A DNA stretch of 50,312 bases, from the NCBI GenBank assembly GCA_002315615.1, contig DCHK01000067.1, forward strand, positions 1 through 50,312. The letters run 5' to 3'. Below the pieces are notes generated by a model, which saw only the letters and a list, made by a program, of their open reading frames with translations, did not search any database and was not told the DNA's origin. This stretch comes from Bacteroidales bacterium UBA1754. GTDB lineage: Bacteria; Bacteroidota; Bacteroidia; Bacteroidales; Paludibacteraceae. A program made the position numbers and the translations under genes. Positions 24,864 to 32,188 of the stretch are shown piece after piece. Position 1 is the first letter of the stretch; each line of letters begins with the position of its first letter.

Positions 24864-24936
24864 TGATTCGCTTGGGGCTCGAACCCAAGACCCCATCCTT
24901 AAAAGGGATGTGCTCTACCAGCTGAGCTAGCGAATC
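24864..24936 (-). tRNA. tRNA-Lys (anticodon UUU)
   Basis: On the reverse strand the acceptor arms GATTCGC/GCGAATC pair perfectly. The D arm is GCTC..GAGC with AGCTGGTAGA, the anticodon stem is CATCC/GGATG with loop CTTTTAA, and the T arm is TTGGG TTCGAGC CCCAA. The anticodon is TTT, so it reads Lys codons. The length is 73 nt with discriminator A; no CCA is encoded. A perfect promoter lies just upstream at 24952-24982. Confidence 0.97.
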
Positions 24937-24951
24937 TCCGTAAATGTGATG

Positions 24952-24982
24952 CAAAGGTACTGCTATTTTTTTTATCTGCAAA
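24952..24982 (-). promoter_or_regulatory. Promoter of tRNA-Lys (TTTG-N19-TACCTTTG)
   Basis: Reverse strand: TTTG at 24982-24979, a 19-bp spacer, then TACCTTTG at 24959-24952. This is an exact match to the Bacteroidota housekeeping consensus. The -7 element ends 15 bp before the tRNA 5' end. Confidence 0.85.
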
Positions 24983-25030
24983 TTTTTTCTTTAAAAAAAT
25001 GCAATTTTTCAAAACTTTTTCAATAAAAAG

Positions 25031-25051
25031 AAAAATCGTTTCACGATTTTT
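25031..25051 (-). terminator. Possible terminator overlapping the stop codon of the DUF1846 gene
   Basis: Inverted repeat AAAAATCG / CGATTTTT with a 5-nt loop, followed on the reverse strand by a T-rich tract. The hairpin includes the TGA stop at 25041-25043. The stem has only two G-C pairs, so it may be weak. Confidence 0.45.
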
Positions 25052-26504
25052 GCACTGGTTCGCTCGTGAGTGAAACGCCAAGTTTCTTGAATATCTTGTG
25101 GTCAACTTCGCTCAACATTACGGTGGTATGTACCTGACAACCTTCAAGTTTCGGCAACTGTTCAATCGCTTTTTGGCAATTATCATCTTTCAGTCCAAAC
25201 ATTGCCAACGCCACCAAAACCTCGTCGGTATGCAAACGCGGATTGTTTCCGTGCAGATACGAAACTTTCATTTTTTGTATTGGCTCAATCATTTCCGCAG
25301 GAATCAGGTTTACCTTATGGTCAATTCCTGCCAAGTACTTAATGGCATTAAGCAAAAGCGCAGCACTTGCTCCAAGCAAAGACGATGTCTTTGAAGTAAT
25401 AATAGTTCCGTCGTTCAACTCGATAGCGGCAGAATTTACTTTTGTTTTCTCCGCACGTTCTTTGGCGGCTATGGTTACCTTTCTGTCGCTGGTGGTAATT
25501 TTTGCTTGCTGCATCAACAAAGCGATTTTGTTTACTTCTGCTTCGTCGGTTTTTCCTTCAACCAATTTGTTGAGAGATGCGTAGTAACGACGTATGATTT
25601 CTTGTTTCGAAGCCTCACGGCAAGCATCATCATCGAAAATACAAAAACCTGCCATATTTACGCCCATATCTGTAGGCGATTTATAAGGATTTTCGCCATA
25701 AATACCTTCGAAAATTGCGTTCAATACAGGGAAAATTTCAATGTCGCGATTATAATTGACCGTTGTTTTCCCGTATGCTTCCAAATGGAATGGGTCGATC
25801 ATATTCACATCATTAAGGTCGGCAGTAGCAGCCTCGTATGCGATATTTACAGGATGCTTCAAAGGCAAATTCCAAATAGGAAATGTCTCGAATTTTGCAT
25901 ATCCTGCTTTGATGCCTTTTTTGTTGTCTTGATAAAGTTGACTAAGGCAAACTGCCATTTTCCCACTTCCAGGACCCGGCGCTGTAACAACTACCAACGG
26001 ACGAGATGTCTCGACATAATCATTTTTACCGAATCCTTCATCGGAATCGATGAGTTGCACATTGTGCGGATAACCCTCTATTGTATAATGATAATACGCC
26101 TTGATATTGAGCCTTTTCAAACGGTTACGAAATGCTTTTGCACTCTCTTGACCTTTGAAGTGCGTAATGACGACAGAACCAACTTTCAATCCACGACTTT
26201 CGAATTCGTCGCGCAAACGAAGCACGTCCATATCGTATGTGATGCCAATGTCGCTACGAACCTTGTTTTTCTCAATATCGACAGCACTAATGACAATTAC
26301 AATTTCGGCATAATCGCTCAACTGCATCAGCATTTTCAGTTTGCTATCTGGTTGAAATCCAGGCAACACACGACTTGCGTGATAATCGTCAAAAAGTTTT
26401 CCACCAAACTCCAAATAGAGTTTATCGCCAAATTGCGCTATACGCTCTTTGATGTGCTCCGATTGGATTTTAATGTATTTGTCATTGTCAAAACCAAGTT
26501 TCAT
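25041..26504 (-). CDS. DUF1846 (UPF0371) family protein
   Basis: The 487-residue protein matches the conserved DUF1846 family throughout: start KLGFDNDKYIKIQSEHI, then LYLEFGGKLFDDYHASRVLPGF, and a glycine-rich APGPGSGKMA near residue 174 that resembles a P-loop, and a conserved stretch near the middle (YAKFETFPIWNLPLKHPVN). The family is widespread in anaerobes and Firmicutes. Its biochemical role is not settled, so no function is claimed beyond possible nucleotide binding. A -7 box TAACTTTG (reverse strand, 26535-26528) lies 23 bp upstream of the ATG. The hisF stop is close by at 26554 on the same strand, but the promoter between them suggests separate transcription. Confidence 0.9.
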   Translation of the reverse strand: MKLGFDNDKYIKIQSEHIKERIAQFGDKLYLEFGGKLFDDYHASRVLPGFQPDSKLKMLMQLSDYAEIVIVISAVDIEKNKVRSDIGITYDMDVLRLRDEFESRGLKVGSVVITHFKGQESAKAFRNRLKRLNIKAYYHYTIEGYPHNVQLIDSDEGFGKNDYVETSRPLVVVTAPGPGSGKMAVCLSQLYQDNKKGIKAGYAKFETFPIWNLPLKHPVNIAYEAATADLNDVNMIDPFHLEAYGKTTVNYNRDIEIFPVLNAIFEGIYGENPYKSPTDMGVNMAGFCIFDDDACREASKQEIIRRYYASLNKLVEGKTDEAEVNKIALLMQQAKITTSDRKVTIAAKERAEKTKVNSAAIELNDGTIITSKTSSLLGASAALLLNAIKYLAGIDHKVNLIPAEMIEPIQKMKVSYLHGNNPRLHTDEVLVALAMFGLKDDNCQKAIEQLPKLEGCQVHTTVMLSEVDHKIFKKLGVSLTSEPVQKS

Positions 26505-26553
26505 ATCCGTTTATTTTTTCCTACTAACAAAGTTAGTCATTTTTTGAATAATT

Positions 26554-27306
26554 TTATCTTACCACCACGCCTCTTTCGCGCAAAAATTGCTTCAGTTCGG
26601 GTATTCCAATTTCGTGGAAGTGGAAAATACTTGCCGCCAATGCTGCATCCGCCTTTCCAAGTTTGAAAACATCTTCGAAATGTTGCATTGTACCCGCGCC
26701 ACCCGATGCAATGACTGGAATGTTGAGCGATTCGGACAACGTGCAAAGCGCCTCATTGGCAAAACCTTGCTTCACTCCATCGTGATTCATACTTGTGAAA
26801 AGGATTTCGCCTGCACCACGCTCTTGCGCCTCTTTTGCCCACTCAAAAAGCTTGCGTTCGGTAGGCACACGTCCACCGTTAAGGTAGCAAGTCCACTCGC
26901 CATTTTCGAACTTAGCATCGATGGCAACTGTACAAACTTGATTACCGAAATTTTTGGCGATTTCATCGATTAAAATCGGTGTTTTCAGTACGGCAGAATT
27001 TACCGAAACTTTGTCGGCTCCAGCCGAAAGCAATGTATCAACATCTTTCAACTCGTGAATGCCACCACCCACAGTAAAAGGAATGCTGATGTTCTGCGCA
27101 ATCCGCTTTACAAGTTCGACGAAAGTTTTACGTTTTTCGAACGAGGCAGTAATATCCAAAAACACCAATTCATCGGCTCCAAGACGGCTATATTCGGCAC
27201 CAAGTTCCACAGGGTCGCCTGCCGAACGGAGGTTTACAAAATTTGTTCCCTTCACCGTTTGCCCGTCTTTTATATCAAGACAAGGTATGATTCGTTTTGC
27301 TAACAT
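26554..27306 (-). CDS. hisF: Imidazole glycerol phosphate synthase, cyclase subunit HisF
   Basis: The 250-residue (beta/alpha)8 barrel is full length. It uses ammonia from HisH to convert PRFAR to imidazole glycerol phosphate and AICAR in histidine synthesis. Clear motifs: RIIPCLDIKDG with catalytic Asp11, GADELVFLDITAS, PFTVGGGI, the second catalytic Asp in VAIDAKF (about residue 130), TSMNHDGVKQGF and VIASGGAGT. It follows hisH with a 50-bp gap. HisA, which normally makes the substrate and often sits between or beside these genes, is not in the window. Confidence 0.97.
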   Translation of the reverse strand: MLAKRIIPCLDIKDGQTVKGTNFVNLRSAGDPVELGAEYSRLGADELVFLDITASFEKRKTFVELVKRIAQNISIPFTVGGGIHELKDVDTLLSAGADKVSVNSAVLKTPILIDEIAKNFGNQVCTVAIDAKFENGEWTCYLNGGRVPTERKLFEWAKEAQERGAGEILFTSMNHDGVKQGFANEALCTLSESLNIPVIASGGAGTMQHFEDVFKLGKADAALAASIFHFHEIGIPELKQFLRERGVVVR

Positions 27307-27356
27307 TATATCGATTTAATGATTTAACATTTTAGAATTTAACGATTACAAAAATC

Positions 27357-27947
27357 TTATAATTCAATAAAGTTCTTGAGTATTTTTTCGCCGATTTCAC
27401 CGCTCTTTTCAGGGTGAAACTGCACTGCATAAAAGTTGCCTTTGTTGAGCGACGCACTGAACGGATGAACGTAGTCTGTAGTTGCTACAGTATCGTTGCC
27501 AACCGTAGCATAAAAACTATGCACATAATACACATACGGATTTTCGGGCAAACCTTTGAACAAGCCTTCTCCATTGTGCGAAATGGTGTTCCAACCCATA
27601 TGCGGCACTTTTATAGTTGGGTCTTGCGGAGCAAAGCGCAACACTTTTTCGTCGAATACACCGAGACATTTGGCATTTCCTTCTTCTGACGAAGCACACA
27701 AAAGTTGCATTCCAATGCAAATGCCCAAAACGGGTTGTTTCAGGTTGCAAATAACTTCATCGAGTTTATGTTCGCGCAAATATGCCATCGTGGTACTTGC
27801 CTCGCCCACACCTGGGAAAATCACTTTGTCGGCAGATTTTATCTTTTCAATGTCGCCCGTTATTTCGGCCTCTACGCCAATACGTTTCAGTGCATAATCG
27901 ACCGAAAAGATATTTCCTGCATTGTATTTTATTATTACAACCTTCAT
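27357..27947 (-). CDS. hisH: Imidazole glycerol phosphate synthase, glutamine amidotransferase subunit HisH
   Basis: The 196-residue class-I glutamine amidotransferase supplies ammonia to HisF. The catalytic triad is visible: Cys77 in GICIGMQLL, and His178 and Glu180 in QFHPEKSG. The N-terminal KYNAGNIFSV replaces the more usual DYGAGN, a mild deviation. The oxyanion-strand motif PGVG is present. A -7 box TAATTTTG (reverse strand, 27972-27965) lies 17 bp before the ATG, so hisH-hisF is probably a two-gene transcript. The 176 bp upstream, to the transporter ATPase, hold nothing else I can recognise. Confidence 0.96.
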   Translation of the reverse strand: MKVVIIKYNAGNIFSVDYALKRIGVEAEITGDIEKIKSADKVIFPGVGEASTTMAYLREHKLDEVICNLKQPVLGICIGMQLLCASSEEGNAKCLGVFDEKVLRFAPQDPTIKVPHMGWNTISHNGEGLFKGLPENPYVYYVHSFYATVGNDTVATTDYVHPFSASLNKGNFYAVQFHPEKSGEIGEKILKNFIEL

Positions 27948-28123
27948 AGTCGTTTATTTTTTTACAAAATTACTAAACTGATTTATTTTTTCACAGTAGG
28001 AACAAAAACAATTCTCGCAAAAAAACACGAGCTAAAACAAATTATAGGCAAAAGCAAGCGCAAAGTTTCAAATATTTATCATAACATAGAATTATTGCAC
28101 ACTTTTGTACATTTGCCTCTGCT

Positions 28124-29209
28124 TTACTTCTTTATTTCGAGTTTTAAAATACGATTTGCGCCCACTTGAGATTCTGTTATATCATTGCAGAAACCTTTTA
28201 CAATGGAGCAAGACAATTCATCTTTTTGCGCATCGAACAATGGTTGCTCGCACTGCTCCACTTCCACTTCCATACGCAAAGCATAATCTTTTTCAGAATA
28301 ATTTATGCGAAGATGCAAAACTTTTTCCATCGGCAAAATATTAGCAAGCAATTCTTCGGTTATCAATTCCAATTTATTGCTACAACCAGAGAGGGAATAT
28401 TTATAGCAAAAGTTCTCAATTTTACCGTTGAAACCGTACAAATCGTAATCTTTTCCTTGCACATCGAAAGCGATGGAACGAATACGATTTACAAACGCTT
28501 GCGTTACGGGTTTTTCGGGATGCTCAAAAATTTGTTCAGGCGTTCCTTCTTCGTAAATAATGCCGTCGTACATAAAAAACACACGAGTACTGACGTCTTG
28601 CGCAAACTTCATTTCGTGCGTAACAATTGCCATTGTCATTCCTTGTTTTGCCAATTCGCGCACTACACTCAACACTTCACTCACCATAGTTGGGTCGAGG
28701 GCGGAAGTTGGTTCGTCGAACAAAATTATTTCAGGTTTCATCGAAAGACATCGTGCTATGGCAACCCTTTGTCGTTGTCCGCCCGAAAGTTCCGAAGGCA
28801 TTGCGTTTGCCTTTTCGCCCATTCCCACTTTTTGCAACAATTCTTTGGCTTGTTTTTCGGCTTCTTTCCGAGGCATATTTAGCAATTTACAAGGACCAAT
28901 TATTACATTTTCGAGTACCGAAAGATGATTGAACAAATTGAAACTTTGGAAAACCATTCCCATTTTTTGGCGCACCTTATTTGTATCGACCTCTTTCGAC
29001 AAAATATTTTGGTCATCGACAATTATTTCGCCAGAAGTAGGCGTTTCGAGCAAGTTCAAGCAACGCAAAAACGTACTTTTACCCGTTCCCGAAGGACCGA
29101 TAATAGAAATCACCTCGCCTTTGTTAATCGTGCAATTCACATCGCGAAGCACTATATTTTTCTTGTCGGCATTATTAAAAACTTTGGACAAGTGTTTTAC
29201 GGTAATCAT
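28124..29209 (-). CDS. Polar amino-acid ABC transporter ATPase (GlnQ-like) fused to a GHKL/RsbW-like domain
   Basis: Residues 1-245 are a complete ABC ATPase of the polar amino-acid group: Walker A GPSGTGKST (38-46), Q-loop VFQSFNLF, signature LSGGQRQR (141-148), Walker B IILFDEP (161-167) and H-loop VTHEMKFA. GlnQ/HisP proteins normally end near 240-250. Here about 110 more residues follow (about 250-361). They contain ELITEELLANIL, which looks like the N-box of a GHKL ATPase (Glu286...Asn290), then PLFDA and GANRILKLEI, a pattern like anti-sigma factors of the RsbW type. The fold of this tail is my inference. The gene overlaps the preceding permease gene by 4 nt (ATGA), so the two are translationally coupled. 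Confidence 0.9.
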   Translation of the reverse strand: MITVKHLSKVFNNADKKNIVLRDVNCTINKGEVISIIGPSGTGKSTFLRCLNLLETPTSGEIIVDDQNILSKEVDTNKVRQKMGMVFQSFNLFNHLSVLENVIIGPCKLLNMPRKEAEKQAKELLQKVGMGEKANAMPSELSGGQRQRVAIARCLSMKPEIILFDEPTSALDPTMVSEVLSVVRELAKQGMTMAIVTHEMKFAQDVSTRVFFMYDGIIYEEGTPEQIFEHPEKPVTQAFVNRIRSIAFDVQGKDYDLYGFNGKIENFCYKYSLSGCSNKLELITEELLANILPMEKVLHLRINYSEKDYALRMEVEVEQCEQPLFDAQKDELSCSIVKGFCNDITESQVGANRILKLEIKK

Positions 29210-30663
29210 ATTTTTTTGTTTAGATAATCAAGTAAAAAACCAAGCAACCAAGCAAGCAGAAAATAAATAACAGAAATGATGAGCAACGGGAAAAACGCAT
29301 CGAAAGTGCGACTGCGAATAATGTCGCTCACTTTTGTTAAATCTTGAATGGCGATATAACCTACAATAGACGTATTTTTAATAAGCGAAATGGCTTCGCC
29401 TCTGTACACGGGCAACACTTGCCTGATGGCTTGCGGAGCAACAATGTAGATGAATGTCTTGAATCGACTGAAACCCAAAGCAATACCCGCTTCGGTTTGA
29501 CCTTTATCAACACTCTGAATGGCAGTGCGAAACATTTCGCTCACGTATGCGGCAAAATTCATTGCAAAAGCAAATACTGCCACCCATACCGCCGACATTG
29601 AAGTAGAAGCAAATATCACATAAAACATCACCATCAAGAACACCAAAATCGGTATGCCACGCATTAGTTCTACATAACATTTGGCAAAATTCACCACTAT
29701 TTTACTCTTACTCATACGCAAAAGGCACACCGCAATTCCTAAAATTGTTCCTAACAAAATAGCGAAAAACGAAATAGTGAGCGTTTTCAAAAAACCATCC
29801 CACAACATCAAATAACGTTTTTCGGCAATGATATTTCGATGGAACGCATCCTTAAATTCATCGATGAAACCTGCACTTTTTGCTTGTTCTGCCCTTTGTG
29901 GAAAACTTATGCAACAACCCACCGTACCAAAATACGAATCGGAAAAAAGAACCTGTTCGGCACGCTCTTCGGTTACCGACATTGTAGAAACTATCACATC
30001 TATTTTGTTCGCATTGAGCGATGCTATCAGTGCACCAAAATCGTAATTAAAAAATTGCACCGAGCGACCTGCAGATTGCGCAAAGCGTTGCAACATTTCT
30101 ATTTCAAAACCAACCCACTCATTATCTTTGAAAAAAGAAAAAGGAGGATTTGCACCCAACGTACCTACAAGTATTGGATTTTCATCTTTCGGCAACTGAA
30201 TAGTAGGCATTTCGACGGATTTATCGGACGTCCATCTGTCGTACATATCTGCATAAACACCATTTGACTTTATTTGTGCCAAAAATTCGTTGAACTTGCG
30301 GCACAAAGTTGTGTCAGTTTTTCTAAATGCTAATGCGTAATAATTAGGATTAAATCCCGAAAAATCGACTTTAAAATTTTTCGCTCTAATAACTGGGTCT
30401 ATCAACATCACGCTGTCTATCAGAGCATAAGCACTTTTGCCGTACTCCAAAGTGGTGAGCAAATCGGCTGGATTTGGAACTCTTTTAATCTCAAGACCCG
30501 AAAAGTCCGACACGTACAAATCGTACATCGAACCCAAAATAACTGCCACTTCGCTTCCCTTTAAATCATCGAACGAAGAGACTTGCTTTTGCTCTTGTTT
30601 TTCGGCACACGACACAAAAATACCAACTGCGAGCAACAAAAAAAGATTTCTGAACTTTATCAT
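29206..30663 (-). CDS. Amino-acid ABC transporter lipoprotein: substrate-binding domain fused to permease
   Basis: The start at 30663 (MIKFRNLFLLLAVGIFVSC) gives a lipoprotein signal with Cys19. ATGs at 30666 and 30684 are alternatives; the last overlaps the PAP2-like gene by 8 nt. Of about 485 residues, the first half is an SBP_bac_3-type binding domain whose parts are in unusual order. A segment like lobe II comes first (FDDLKGSEVAVILGS to YADMYDRW), then one like lobe I (ILVGTLGANPPFSFF to TEERAEQVLFSDSYF). The second half is a BPD_transp_1 permease with several membrane spans and the EAA loop (EAGIALGFSRFKTFIYIVAPQAIRQVLP). It forms a transporter with the ATPase gene downstream (4-nt overlap). 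The substrate is probably a polar amino acid. Confidence 0.88.
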   Translation of the reverse strand: MIKFRNLFLLLAVGIFVSCAEKQEQKQVSSFDDLKGSEVAVILGSMYDLYVSDFSGLEIKRVPNPADLLTTLEYGKSAYALIDSVMLIDPVIRAKNFKVDFSGFNPNYYALAFRKTDTTLCRKFNEFLAQIKSNGVYADMYDRWTSDKSVEMPTIQLPKDENPILVGTLGANPPFSFFKDNEWVGFEIEMLQRFAQSAGRSVQFFNYDFGALIASLNANKIDVIVSTMSVTEERAEQVLFSDSYFGTVGCCISFPQRAEQAKSAGFIDEFKDAFHRNIIAEKRYLMLWDGFLKTLTISFFAILLGTILGIAVCLLRMSKSKIVVNFAKCYVELMRGIPILVFLMVMFYVIFASTSMSAVWVAVFAFAMNFAAYVSEMFRTAIQSVDKGQTEAGIALGFSRFKTFIYIVAPQAIRQVLPVYRGEAISLIKNTSIVGYIAIQDLTKVSDIIRSRTFDAFFPLLIISVIYFLLAWLLGFLLDYLNKKI

Positions 30664-30676
30664 CATTTCAATTATT

Positions 30677-31273
30677 TCATACAAACAAAAAGAAACTTGC
30701 TACCGAAGGCAACAAGCCCAAAGCATAGCCAGCAAAAACTTGCGACACAGTGTGCGCATTCAGTTGCAGACGCGCCCAACCAACAATTCCCAACAATAGA
30801 ACAACCACCACAAACAAACCAACATTATTTGTTTGAGCATAAAATTCCATCAAGAAAATATATCCACAAAGGGAACCCATCACAGTGGAATGTGCACTTA
30901 TTTTCCAAAAAAAATTGACAACCATCAATAAAAATACAGCCAACACGCAACCCGCATACATTACCAACAAGGCAAAAGGAACGCGAATTTTCCACATCAA
31001 ATAAAAACAAAACACATACGAAATGAATGTGAGAATGTAGATTATATGACGCTTGGTACGCTCCAACACCGTAAGCGATTTTGGACTGTAAAGAATGAGA
31101 CTACACACGAGTGGTACAACGCAAGTGCAAGCCACAAAAAATGAGAGTAACACCAACTTATACGTCGGCGAAAAATAAAAAATCGGGCAACTCAACAACA
31201 AAATCAATGCGTATGTCGGTACAAAAAGCGGTTGAAAGATGACCGAAATTATTTGAGCAATTTTATTCCACAT
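30677..31273 (-). CDS. PAP2-like membrane protein
   Basis: The 198-residue protein has about six hydrophobic segments. Two motifs of the PAP2 (type 2 phosphatidic acid phosphatase) superfamily are visible: ISAHSTVMGSLCGY in place of the PSGH motif, and ARLQLNAHTVSQVFAGYALG matching SRxxxxxHxxxDVxxG with Gln for Asp. The first motif (KxxxxxxRP) is only weakly reflected by ERTKRH. It is inferred to be an inner-membrane lipid phosphatase or a non-catalytic relative. A -7 box TAATTTTG (reverse strand, 31305-31298) lies 24 bp before the start. Its stop overlaps the possible early start of the transporter gene, so it probably leads that operon. Confidence 0.78.
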   Translation of the reverse strand: MWNKIAQIISVIFQPLFVPTYALILLLSCPIFYFSPTYKLVLLSFFVACTCVVPLVCSLILYSPKSLTVLERTKRHIIYILTFISYVFCFYLMWKIRVPFALLVMYAGCVLAVFLLMVVNFFWKISAHSTVMGSLCGYIFLMEFYAQTNNVGLFVVVVLLLGIVGWARLQLNAHTVSQVFAGYALGLLPSVASFFLFV

Positions 31274-31343
31274 TTTTCATTGTATAAACACAATACGCAA
31301 AATTACACCATATTTTGAAAATCGACACATCCAAAAATAAATT

Positions 31344-32033
31344 TTACGCCCTTGCCAATACCACCACACTAATTTTCACATTGTTTGCTTTAAGAATTTG
31401 CTCTGCACACGAGGCAATTGTAGCACCTGTCGTCAGTACATCGTCAACTATCAAAACGTGCTTGCCATCGAAAAACGAAGTGTCTGTTACAAAAAAAATA
31501 TTTTCAACATTTTTCTTACGCTCTTCGGCGTTGAATGTTTTGGTTTGCGACTTATTTGCCACAATACGTACAAGATGCTCTGTATCAATTGGTTTGCCAA
31601 GTTTTTCGGCAATTCCTTTGGCAATCCACTCGCTTTGGTTATATCCACGTTGTTTCAACTTTTTTGGGTGCAAAGGCACAGGCACAACCACATCTACATC
31701 GGTAAATTTATCAGCCAAAACAAAATCGGTACCCACATAACCGCCAAACACCAAACCGATGCCTTTTTGTCCTTTGTACTTCAGTTCGTGAAGCAACTTT
31801 TGAAAAGGAGAACCCTTTTGAAAAAAGAAAAAAGCCGAAGCGTGGCACACATCGAACCAAGTCTTGAGCATTTGCTCAATCTCGTTATTTTCTTGTAAAT
31901 GGAAATCAGTTTTTGGGAGATGGTACAAGCATTTCGTGCAAATATACTGCTCGTTCATCTCGAGCAAATCGTCACACGCCACACAAAGTCTCGGATAAAG
32001 TAGATTCAATAAGTGTTCCACCCATTTTTTCAT
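31344..32033 (-). CDS. comF: ComF family phosphoribosyltransferase-like protein
   Basis: The 229-residue protein has the ComF layout: an N-terminal zinc finger with CxxC pairs (Cys17, Cys20, Cys32, Cys35), the central VPVPLHPKKLKQRGYNQSEWIAKG, and a C-terminal PRPP-type loop VLIVDDVLTTGAT. In competent bacteria ComFC helps DNA uptake; the role in this phylum is not established. The promoter is TTG-N19-TACCTTTG with only 5 nt between the -7 element and the ATG, so the message is predicted to be leaderless or nearly so. The next gene (PAP2-like) starts 70 bp downstream and has its own -7 box. Confidence 0.93.
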   Translation of the reverse strand: MKKWVEHLLNLLYPRLCVACDDLLEMNEQYICTKCLYHLPKTDFHLQENNEIEQMLKTWFDVCHASAFFFFQKGSPFQKLLHELKYKGQKGIGLVFGGYVGTDFVLADKFTDVDVVVPVPLHPKKLKQRGYNQSEWIAKGIAEKLGKPIDTEHLVRIVANKSQTKTFNAEERKKNVENIFFVTDTSFFDGKHVLIVDDVLTTGATIASCAEQILKANNVKISVVVLARA

Positions 32034-32038
32034 AGGCG

Positions 32039-32068
32039 CAAAGGTATCTATTATTTGTTAATTCACAA
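32039..32068 (-). promoter_or_regulatory. Promoter of comF (TTG-N19-TACCTTTG), predicting a leaderless mRNA
   Basis: Reverse strand: TTG at 32068-32066, a 19-bp spacer and TACCTTTG at 32046-32039. Only CGCCT separates the -7 box from the comF ATG at 32033. The start of transcription would therefore fall on or next to the start codon. Confidence 0.7.
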
Positions 32069-32188
32069 TTTGCTTTTGCTATTTTTGAATAACAAAATCG
32101 CCACTTTTTTTTATCTACTGCAAAAAATATTTGGTTAGTACGAAAATGTTTTTGTTACTTTGCAAAAAATTTTAGCCGTACATTAATT

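Noticed and set aside
27307..27356. A missing small gene or hisA remnant between hisH and hisF
   Set aside because: Only 50 AT-rich bases are present, with no coding potential.
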